Source of the DNA: Odontocerum albicorne
Lineage: Eukaryota; Arthropoda; Insecta; Trichoptera; Odontoceridae
DNA length: 64,000 nucleotides
Assembly (NCBI GenBank): GCA_949825065.1
Contig: OX463849.1
Coordinates: forward strand, 30,802,043 to 30,866,042
Direction: 5' to 3'
How positions within the stretch are numbered: the first letter of the stretch is position 1; every line of letters begins with the position of its first letter. Positions 56,581 through 64,000 of this stretch are shown here, piece by piece. A program made the translations under genes and the position numbers. The notes under the pieces were generated by a model. The model saw only the letters and a list, made by a program, of their open reading frames with translations, made no database searches and was not told the DNA's origin.

Positions 56581-56985
56581 AAGAATCCGGTTCTAAAAAG
56601 TCTGCATTAGCTTTAGTGTCTATAATGTCTACTTGATTCCAAAATTTATCTATTTTTATTCTATCCCCGTAATGGGATGTTTCCATTGTATCTTTCAACA
56701 ATTTCATCTTATTGTACTGGTACATAGATCTTGCACAGAATTCTTCATTTAAAGATATCCAAGGACCTCCCATCGGCCATAGTACATGTGTGCCATAAGT
56801 GTCGTGTTTTCATTTAATTATCCGAGGACTTTTTTTCGAATTATTATTTTACTTTTAATTTAAATGTTTGGCGTTAAAAAAAACCAACAATGCAAGCTCG
56901 ATATAAAATATTTAGTAAAAATTATAGCTTTAAAAGGAATTGACTTACTTCATAGCGTCCTTTATTTCTCCTGTAGTAATACATA
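56581..56985. other. No gene recognised
   Basis: A 67-codon minus ORF (56570-56773, MGGPWISLNEEF...) borders the repeat and may belong to the same old sequence. Confidence 0.35.
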
Positions 56986-57168
56986 AAGGGTCTTTGCGGA
57001 GCTGCAAGAGGTGGACATTTGGTGGATATTGTTTTGTTTGTGTTTAAATGTCATTCATTATACTTCAATGACCAATAAAAAGTTTTTTTAAATCAAAGCA
57101 AGTTGTGTGTTTTATTCAAGAATTAAAAAAATATTAAATAAAAAAACCGCTCAATTTGAAATACCCTT
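56986..57168 (+). mobile_element. Short MITE of the AAGGGTCTTT family, copy 3
   Basis: 183 bp. TA at 56984-56985 and 57169-57170. The left end is reduced to AAGGGTCTTT, then runs directly into the transposase C-terminus (GAARGGHLVDIV) and the right terminal repeat. Derived from the same family as 36245-36778 and 45252-45806 by a further deletion. Confidence 0.8.
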
Positions 57169-57170
57169 TA

Positions 57171-57599
57171 TATTTATTAAAGAGGAATTAGATTTTCTCG
57201 GTATAAAGATTACTATATTACTTTTAATATGAATTTATAGGTGTGAAAAATTATTTCGTTTTTGAAAAAGATTTCAGATTTAGTAAAATTTGGTGTGTCA
57301 GCATTTAATAATAATATAAATACAATTTTAAAAAAAAGGAACCTACGTATCGCTTTAATGTATCAAAGATTTCAGCTTTCACTTTACGGAACTTCATATT
57401 AGAATATTCAATAAATAAATACTTTTCTTATTTCACTAATTACATTAAAACTTACAAGTATTTCTACCTCCTATCTCGAGGCTTTTTTTACCCATCGATG
57501 CTTTTCAAATAAACTTGATAACATTCCGAAGATATCCTTTGAATCAATCTTAACATAATTATCAAATTTTATTTCAAGTTATTTTTTATAATTCATGTT
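57171..57599. other. No gene recognised
   Basis: AT-rich sequence with no assignable content. Confidence 0.45.
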
Positions 57600-57774
57600 T
57601 TTTGTCATATTTTTTCTCAGCTATCACCTCCGAAATGTAATCATTTGTCATATTGTCTCTCAGCTATCACCTCCGAAATGTGATCATTTGTCATATTGTC
57701 TCTCAACTATCACCTCCGAAATGTGATCATTTGTCATATTGTCTCTCAGCTATCACCTTCGAAATGTGATAATT
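57600..57774. repeat. 43-bp tandem repeat, four copies
   Basis: Unit tttgtcatattgtctctcag, then ctatcacctccgaaatgtga and three further bases. Very similar copies. Confidence 0.92.
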
Positions 57775-58009
57775 TGGCTAATTCGAAACATTTAAAAAGT
57801 AATATCTATCTATTATCTTCCCTTTTCCGTTACCTCTTCTCCAACTTAGTAATTTAATGTCAGATTCTATGCATTGTTTACGAGTTGATTTTAATGGTAT
57901 TGTTTATATATTATTTTGTTTCGCCCTTTTTATGTTTTAAATTGTCATGTACATACATAAAAACCATCATGCATATTCCCTACTCGGGTAGGACGAGATG
58001 ATAGTGTTA

Positions 58010-58570
58010 GACTTTTCTATGTCAACACACATAATTCGTTTCTTCCACATCAATACGCCTTTTCTGATTTTTTACATTACAATTTTTCCAAATATAATTC
58101 ACTTAATCCAACCATTATTTCTTTGTTCTTCCTCGACTACGCCTTCCACTAACATTTGCACTTTATATTTGTTTTGTTACTATTTCTTCATTCATTCGAT
58201 TCATGTCCCCAAACCATCTCAGAGTGTTATTTTTCATCCACCTTAATTTCCCTTATCACCTCATTCCGTATTCCATCATACATTATCCTCTCGTATTTTC
58301 TTCTAATTACATGCATTTCTACAACGTTTATTCTTGAATTTCACAACTTTGAATTTCACAACACTCATTCTAAGCAACACTCTTCGACTTTGAATTCCAC
58401 AACACTCATTCTAAGCAACACTCTTCGACTTTGAATTTCACAACACTCATTCTAAGATCTTTATCTTCACATCTCTCATACAATTTATTTTGTAGACTCC
58501 GTAATTCATCCTCATTCTCCGCTAACACCACCATGTCATCAGCATGGGAATCATGTGGAAATGTTTTAAG
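58010..58570 (-). pseudogene. LINE RT and C-terminal relic
   Basis: Minus strand: HADDMVVLAENEDELRSLQN (58500-58560; YADD has become HADD), then a 41-bp tandem repeat. LRWFGHMNRM, SGRRSRGRTKK and WLD.VN follow (58010-58230). This is the end of a LINE ORF2 interrupted by a local tandem expansion. Confidence 0.68.
58335..58460. repeat. 41-bp tandem repeat, about three copies
   Basis: Unit gaatttcacaacactcattc, then taagcaacactcttcgacttt. Located inside the LINE relic. Confidence 0.9.
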
Positions 58571-59204
58571 GGCTTACTATTAAATATAATCATTTTATTA
58601 TAAGTTATATCGTACTGTTAAGTTCGTGAGTAATATAAAATATAAGATAAATAAATTTATCTAGAAGTCGCTCTTTTGTTACAGCCACAGTTGTAGCGTC
58701 CTCCACATAGCAAAGGAAGATTAATTGTCATGTAACACCACTCAAAAAGTAATAGCTTGAGAACTCTCTAGAAGTTTTCTTTCTGCACAGTTATCCTTTT
58801 TGACAGCCTAGAAACATTACATTATATGTGACAACCAATCCCACCACCCCTCAATACATATATCGCCGAAAATATTCAGCACCTCACTCATCTGAAACTA
58901 TTTGCGCTATGCTCAAATAGTATTCCTGTTGGTATTTCCAACTCATCGCTCTTTCTTCTTCACGTCGTCCTTTACCATCCAAACTGACACACTCTATAAC
59001 TAGTTACAAGCTATCGTAAGACTCTCACCCTCATTGACTTTCTTCCAAAAGTGACTAAAAAATGCCATATCTCTTTTTTAGATAGTTTTTGCATAACTCC
59101 TATCTTTTTATTCTTCCCCATCTTTCTTTTTCTTTCCAGTCTTAGATGACTTTTGCAATATTTATTATTGATTTTTTTATTCTTTATGTTACGAATTCTG
59201 TGGA
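58571..59204. other. No gene recognised
   Basis: Likely continuing LINE-derived sequence on the minus strand, but no motif is readable. Confidence 0.35.
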
Positions 59205-59640
59205 CAGCTATGCAAACTAACATCACCGACATATTGGTGGTAATATGACTTCGGCAAGTCCTCCGATTCTTTAGACACATTGCTTGTGTCCAAGGAAACA
59301 GTATGGAGAGGCTTGTGATTACTGGAGACGTTAAACGACCACACACAAGAGCAAGAATCCCAATGCGTTGGACTAACCAAGTGAGAGATGTAACTGGACT
59401 ACCCTTAACAACTGCCCTTCGAGCCGCGGAGTGCAAAGATAGATGGAGAGGAGTCGTCAGAGGCTATCTCATGGCAATTACGATACCCAATCATGAGCTA
59501 CACGACAAGATGGAATGCTTTAAGTATGTTTGAGTCTTTTAGTTTCTTTTTGGAAATAATGTTACTTTTCCAACACGAATCTGCGTTACTTTGGTTGGCT
59601 GGAAGAGATTTTCGTATGACAATTAATTGGCTAGTTGACT
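59205..59640 (+). pseudogene. LINE C-terminal tail and 3' end
   Basis: RHIACVQGNSMERLVITGDV, then RARIPMRWTNQVRDVTGLPL, ALRAAECKDRW (59270-59460). It is the GH..R.....E.LV..G.V.G.R.RGR...RW.DQ....TG order. The end at 59590-59620 (ttggttggctggaagagatt) matches a common LINE 3' end seen at 41070 and, reversed, at 63570. Confidence 0.7.
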
Positions 59641-60974
59641 ATTCACACTCTGAGATCCAGCTCACTTTAGAATACCCAGAGCCTCAAACAATAAATTTAA
59701 CCATAGAAAAAAAGAAAATAGAGCATCCTTTTATTATAGTTCACGTCAAAATGAACTTTTTTATTGAGAGTACAAATAATACACATCTTCACTTTAAATG
59801 AAGAAGTTTCTCTGCTCAGACATGGTGTATTTTTAAAACATCACCCTTAAAATGAACGCATAGCGCTTGTTTTAGACCTAAATTAAAATGATGTTTAATT
59901 CAAGATAGGTAAAAAAGAGAGAAACTCCAACGCCATATGCAAATTCACGCTCGAAATCTGCCACAAATATAATAAAAAAAAGTAATAAATCGCGCTGTAA
60001 CCTTCAGTTTGTGTTTTTTTTTTCGTATTACAAAAATGGCACTTTGTATGAAGAAAAGATAATAAATTACGACGCGCCGCGGGCTGGGAATGGGATGTGA
60101 CAGGAAAAAAATTACTTGCAGCGCTTTTGGATAAAGGATAGATATTTGGCGGAATGGAAAAATTACTTGGACAAATTGAAAAACGTACACCTGGTAGTTG
60201 ATGTCCAACGAGGATGTTTATTAAAAATGGCGAGGGAGGAGTGTGAGAGAGACGCGAAACGGGAAGCGGAGCCTAACGGAAATCGTTTTAATTTTTTGGT
60301 TTTTTTTTTTTTTGAGGAAAATTACTTTTCGAAAGATGGCAACATTGAAGCGTTGGTGAAATAAACCATTTTTAATAATTTATAAGAATTTTGATATTCC
60401 ACTGTCTATTAATTTTTCGACTATTTTAGTCTTTTTAAATATTCCGATCTCTAAATTAACATTATTTGTAATAAGAATACAGCATTTAAATCTATATATT
60501 TTTTGTGAATGAAATTTTTAATTATTGTAATAAAAATTATTTGTGAATAATATTTTTCAATTTGTTTTTAAATGAATTTAAGTTACTCTTATAACTCAAT
60601 TTAATTTACCTCCAATGTACATATGTATTCCATCTAATTTACCGCCAATGTACATATGTATTCCATCTAATTTTCATTATTTTATACATTGTGTGAAAAT
60701 AAATCATTTTATTTTACTTAAACCATAAGTGTAAAAATTACATATATTATTTTTATGTTATATTTATTCATATCTAAATAATGCGGAAGAATATACTCTT
60801 TATTAGTAAACAGTAAGAATACAAAAAAGAAGACGAGAAATTCGCAACACATATTTAATCAATGAAAAAATACAGCACTATCTCGAAACATTGTCCATCA
60901 AATACTATATTTTTTGAAGTAGGCAGAAAAGACAAATCATGTCCCTTTGCTCTCCATTCACACGGTTTTTTTTC
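59641..60974. other. No gene recognised
   Basis: A plus ORF at 60116-60364 (82 codons, MQRFWIKDRYLAEWKNYLDK...) is unassigned. It ends in an F-run from a T tract. A 34-bp unit is duplicated at 60607-60675 (ccaatgtacatatgtattcc). Confidence 0.4.
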
Positions 60975-61140
60975 TCGGCAGCCGTGATCTAACTGTTAGC
61001 TTTCACGCTAAGCAAGCGGGCGTCCCAAGTTCAATTCATGGGGAATTAAATGCCGAACTAGTTTTACTCTTAGACTATTTTACATAAGAATTTGTGTTTT
61101 TACTATAAATTCTTATAGTGCTATTAAGCAACACAAAAAT
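60975..61140 (+). repeat. SINE family C, copy 2
   Basis: Head cagccgtgatctaactgtta, decayed B-box agttcaattcat, and body as in 39072-39240. Confidence 0.65.
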
Positions 61141-61319
61141 AGCGCTGCGTTAAGAAAGATTCCAACAAATTTACGAGTAATTAGCCGATAATCTTGGAAG
61201 TTTTATCTCCTTTCCATCGGATCTATGAACTCCATTTATAAGGAATGTGACGTATTTGAATTGCAACAGTTCGCACCAAATAAAGTAATACACGCCCAGA
61301 CGTCTTTCATCCACAGCAT

Positions 61320-61581
61320 GGGTGAAAATCATTTTCTATCACAGGGCTGAAAATCATCGTCTATCACAGGGGTTAAAATCATTCTCTATCACAGGGCTGA
61401 AAATCATCGTCTATCACAGGGGGGAAAATCATTCTCTACCACAGGGCTGAAAATAATTCTCTATCACAGGGCTGAAAATAATCCTCTATCACAGGGCTGA
61501 AAATAATTCTCTATCACAGGGCTGAAAATCGTTCTCTATCACAGGGCTGAAAATCAGTATCTATCACAGGGCTGAAAATCT
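61320..61581. repeat. 25-bp minisatellite, about ten copies
   Basis: Unit gggctgaaaatcattctcta, then tcaca. The units are contiguous, without spacers, and vary mainly in the centre (att/atcg/aatt). Confidence 0.93.
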
Positions 61582-61868
61582 TTTGAGCTATCCACTTTCA
61601 TAGATCGCATCATACGTGTTTTTCTGTTTCTCACACTATTCACATTTTCTTTAATAATAAACTCCTACCATTCTTTTTGTCATCTACATTTGCATTTGTT
61701 CTTAAAACTGAGAACTCTTCTCTCTTGGAGATTGGCAACATGCATAGATTCAGAGCCGTCGAGTAAAAAAAGGGAGGATGTAGAACCCAAACAGGCGAGA
61801 CTTGGTATTAAAACTAAACATTAGAAGTAATGGTAGTTTATGTTAGGTTATGAGAGTTGAATAGTCAT
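61582..61868. other. Unassigned
   Basis: No gene. Isolated ttaggtta motifs appear from 61841. Confidence 0.4.
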
Positions 61869-61912
61869 GTTAGGTTAGGTGAGGTTAGGTTAGGTTAGGT
61901 TTTGTTAGGTTT
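61869..61912. repeat. (TTAGG)n tract 1
   Basis: About eight TTAGG-type units with variants (TGAGG, TTTTG). TTAGG is the canonical insect telomere repeat. Directly followed by the T-run (A-tail on the minus strand) of a LINE. Confidence 0.9.
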
Positions 61913-62137
61913 TTTTTTGGGCCTGGTTGTAGAAATAGGACATATAACGCACCAGGTTTATAGTCCTAGTAGGTGTAATTGGCCCCTTTAGAGCGACCCT
62001 TTACAGAGACACTCAGACGTTTGTTCCCCCAAACGTTGCCCAGCGTGTATTGTGTTTACCCTACTTTGTGTTTGTATTTGTCTGTGTGGGAAGGGAAGGA
62101 TTACATCCGCACCCGTCTTCACATGGACGCACCCCGC
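61911..62137 (-). mobile_element. 5'-truncated LINE 3' end inserted in TTAGG repeats
   Basis: About 220 bp with a minus-strand A-tail against (CCTAA)n on its 3' side and (CCTAA)n again on its 5' side. It shares tataaacctggtgcgt with the 3' end of the next element, so they belong to related families. No coding sequence remains. Confidence 0.8.
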
Positions 62138-62220
62138 ATTAGGTTGGGTTAGGTTAAGTTAGGTTGGGTTGGGTTAGGTTAGGTTAAGTTAGGTTGGGTT
62201 GGGTTAGGTTAGGTTAGGTT
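62138..62220. repeat. (TTAGG)n tract 2
   Basis: Sixteen or so units, with TTGGG and TTAAG variants in a regular alternation. Confidence 0.92.
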
Positions 62221-62555
62221 TTTTTTTTTTTTTGGATGAGTTGAGCTAATGGGCAACCTGGCTTATGACGCACCAGGTTTATAACCCCGGGATTGTGTTT
62301 GGACTCTCTGAAGTGGTTCTATGGAGACCCACTTCTTTGCTTGTTCCCTCAGTGCATACCCCAAAAGTGTTTATCATTTATTGCTCTGAATATGTTTAAT
62401 GTGTTTCGAATGTTCAGTGTATGGATAGGACAAGGAATGCGTTCGCGCACGACTTTATTGGAAGCGCCCCGGCATTTGCCTTACAACAGGAGAAATCGCG
62501 GTAAACTCCGTCGGGACGCGGCTGAAGGCCCTTCAAAGAGACCTGCCCTTTGGTA

Positions 62556-63437
62556 TTATTCCCTTGTAATAGTGTTCATGTGTTTTGTGGAATTAACTAC
62601 ATCGGCGATATATTCGCATATGGTAAAAACATTCTCCTTCATTAACAGTCCTTTTTTTAGATGTTCTAGTTGCAGTCGGGACACCCTCAACTCGCTCTCT
62701 AGTTTCCTTCGTCTGATGGCCTGCGCGGGACAACTCAGCAGCACGTGCAGCACATCCTGCACCACACTCTCGTCACCCGGGCAGCTCTCAGACTCCGCAA
62801 GATGAAATCTTTTTAGGTATTTCATGAAGCATCCGTGTCCTGTGAGCGCCTGCGTTACTTCGAATGTGGGGATGATCCTTCTCCTGTGCTCGAGCGCCTC
62901 GCTTATGCTCCCGAAGAACAATTTGGTGGTGCCTCCGGTAGTACCTGTAACATAAAATTTATTCCAGTCAGTGATGTATTTCTCTCTGAGTGTTGCAACC
63001 GCGTAGCTCCGCGGGAACTTGTCGTAAACTGGCACCGTCTTCAGTTTCCCCGCGGCCCGCGCTAGCTCGTCAGCCCTGTCGTTTCCTATGTTTCCAGAGT
63101 GACCTTTCACCCAGTGGAAGTTCGCTTCCGTTCCTCGGCACCTCAGTCTGCTCACCGAGTCGAGAATGGACCTGATTATCGGATTGGTGCTCCTGGGGTC
63201 GGTGATCCCTCTCAGGCCAGATAGAGAATCTGAGTGTATCTCCACCGATAGCAAGGTATCTTTTGCCCCCTCAACCCAGGATAGAGCTTCTCTCATCGCG
63301 ACCAACTCCGCCTGGAACACCGAGCAGTAGTCTGCTAGTTTAATTTTCTTGCGTGTTATTTCTTGTCCATTCCTGTAGGCCACGAAAGCCGCTCCGACCC
63401 TGCCTTCGAGCAGGCTTCCATCCGTATACAGTGTCAG
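62556..63437 (-). CDS. LINE ORF2 C-terminus: RNase H domain plus tail (partial)
   Basis: Open for about 290 codons to a stop at 62556, with no frameshift. The true start is lost by 5' truncation. The first Met of the open frame is at 63383, but RNase H homology begins upstream with LYTDGS. Catalytic acidic residues are all present: Asp in YTDGS, Glu in FQAELVAM, Asp in IHSDS and Asp in GNDRADELA, with KGHSGN before it. The C-terminal part has EYITDWNKFY, LTGHGCFMKYLKRFH and a C-H-C cluster (CPGDE...HVLLSCP) typical of these proteins. It degrades the RNA strand of RNA/DNA hybrids during retrotransposition. Intact but truncated, so not an autonomous protein. Confidence 0.88.
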   Translation of the reverse strand: MTLYTDGSLLEGRVGAAFVAYRNGQEITRKKIKLADYCSVFQAELVAMREALSWVEGAKDTLLSVEIHSDSLSGLRGITDPRSTNPIIRSILDSVSRLRCRGTEANFHWVKGHSGNIGNDRADELARAAGKLKTVPVYDKFPRSYAVATLREKYITDWNKFYVTGTTGGTTKLFFGSISEALEHRRRIIPTFEVTQALTGHGCFMKYLKRFHLAESESCPGDESVVQDVLHVLLSCPAQAIRRRKLESELRVSRLQLEHLKKGLLMKENVFTICEYIADVVNSTKHMNTITRE

Positions 63438-63455
63438 ACTGTATACGGATGGAAG
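63415..63455. repeat. Perfect 18-bp inverted repeat at the LINE 5' junction
   Basis: Arms cttccatccgtatacagt (63415-63432) and actgtatacggatggaag (63438-63455), loop gtcag. The outer arm is a reversed copy of the first RNase H codons. It is followed by a third partial copy (actgtataca at 63461). Confidence 0.92.
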
Positions 63456-63470
63456 TATATACTGTATACA

Positions 63471-63515
63471 GGTTAGGTTAGGTTAGGCTAGGTTGGGTTA
63501 GGTTAGGTTAGGTTA
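63471..63515. repeat. (TTAGG)n tract 3
   Basis: Nine units, with TTGGG and CTAGG variants. Confidence 0.92.
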
Positions 63516-64000
63516 TTTATTTATTTATTTAACACTTTTATTGCAATGTAATCTGACGGGCTTGTTGCCAGGTGGCAATCTCTTCCAACCAACCAGACAA
63601 AAGTAAATTAAGCAAGTTACATGGTCACCTAAATCATTCAAATGACTATCCATCCCCACGAAATCCATAAACACATACGTGAGCACATGCCCACGAACCC
63701 CACAAAGACGGACAATCACCGAACATTATTTTTCATATAAAGTGAGATATCATCAATCGAAAGGAAAGGAAGGGATGGTTGAGAGGAAAGGAAAAGAAAA
63801 ATCAGGAATGAAACACGTTATTTTACTGACTAGAAATTAAGAGTTTTTTCAGTCGCTTGTTAAAGCATGCTAAGGACGGAGCGAGTCTTATATTGGTTTG
63901 TAACTGATTCCAGAGTCTCACTGCATGGACAGTAAAGGACGACGTAAAGAAAGAGGACCGGTGAACTGGAAAGGCCAATAAACAATATCTGTTTGAGCGT
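63516..64000 (-). mobile_element. CR1/L2-like LINE 3' end, runs off the window
   Basis: Minus strand: coding tail CLLAFPVHRSSFF, TSSFTVHAVRLWNQLQTN and LAPSLACFNKRLKKLL, stop, 3' UTR and a (TAAA)n tail at 63516-63535 directly against the TTAGG tract. HR..FF..SF..RAV.LWN.LP and F...LK..L form the C-terminus of CR1/L2/Jockey-type LINE proteins. The 3' UTR motif gaagagattgccacctggca is shared with dispersed copies (41080; 59600), so this family is not restricted to TTAGG. Confidence 0.8.

Larger units (their letters stand above)
62219..63470 (-). mobile_element. 5'-truncated LINE with RNase H, inserted in TTAGG repeats
   Basis: The A-tail of about 16 nt abuts (CCTAA)n at 62219, and the 5' truncation point near 63470 abuts another (TTAGG)n tract. 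Insertion into TTAGG repeats is known for TRAS and SART (R1-clade) retrotransposons of insects. The RNase H domain fits the I/R1-type group. Element identity beyond that is inference. A perfect inverted repeat marks the 5' junction. Confidence 0.82.

Noticed and set aside
61320..61581. 25-bp repeats resembling a CRISPR array
   Set aside because: The units are contiguous with no unique spacers, no cas genes are present and the genome is eukaryotic. It is a minisatellite.
62293..63175. Plus-strand ORFs of 61-170 aa
   Set aside because: Antisense shadows of the RNase H frame.

Overview
The window is AT-rich eukaryotic DNA, almost certainly from an insect. The evidence is GT-AG introns, (TTAGG)n telomere-type repeats at 61.9-63.5 kb, mariner, Tigger, hAT and Helitron elements typical of arthropods, poly(A)-tailed non-LTR retrotransposons and several tRNA-derived SINE families. 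There are no prokaryotic operons, CRISPR arrays or convincing stand-alone tRNA/rRNA genes. Nearly all long open frames are transposon coding remnants or artefacts of tandem repeats.

The best host-gene candidate is a small three-exon gene at 9675-11124 (+, 127 aa, family not recognised), with a TATA box at 9501, canonical splice sites and phase-0 introns. A decayed paralogous copy lies head to head on the other strand (6385-8793). It has the same exon 1/exon 2 layout, a LINE inserted in its first intron and no third exon.

Layout. 0-6 kb: SINE pieces, a palindromic MITE, a deleted mariner and a Tigger remnant. 6-11.3 kb: the inverted gene pair. 11.3-23 kb: Tigger, a mariner/Tigger chimera, LINE tails and minisatellites. 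23-30 kb: mostly AT-rich unassigned DNA, minisatellites and a dead mariner. 30.2-31.8 kb: a 70-bp satellite with a 280-bp higher-order period. 32-49 kb: SINEs, two more copies of the palindromic MITE, two elements sharing one internal deletion, a deleted mariner and LINE tails. 49.7-55 kb: a nested complex of two LINEs, Helitron pieces, and a TIR element that received an intact 1288-bp mariner and a 698-bp hAT derivative. 55-61 kb: simple repeats, an unclassified two-copy repeat and LINE relics. 61.8-64 kb: three LINE 3' ends on the minus strand, each with its tail directly against a (CCTAA)n tract.

The mariner at 52542-53829 is the only complete transposon: 345-aa transposase, D156/D249/D284 present, TIRs and TA duplication. 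A second copy of its host repeat, at 37849-38394, shows both the mariner and the hAT target sites empty. I did not find a clearly new functional system. The strongest leads are the inverted gene pair, the retrotransposon/(TTAGG)n array, the higher-order satellite, the mariner/Tigger chimera and the shared-breakpoint deletion family.
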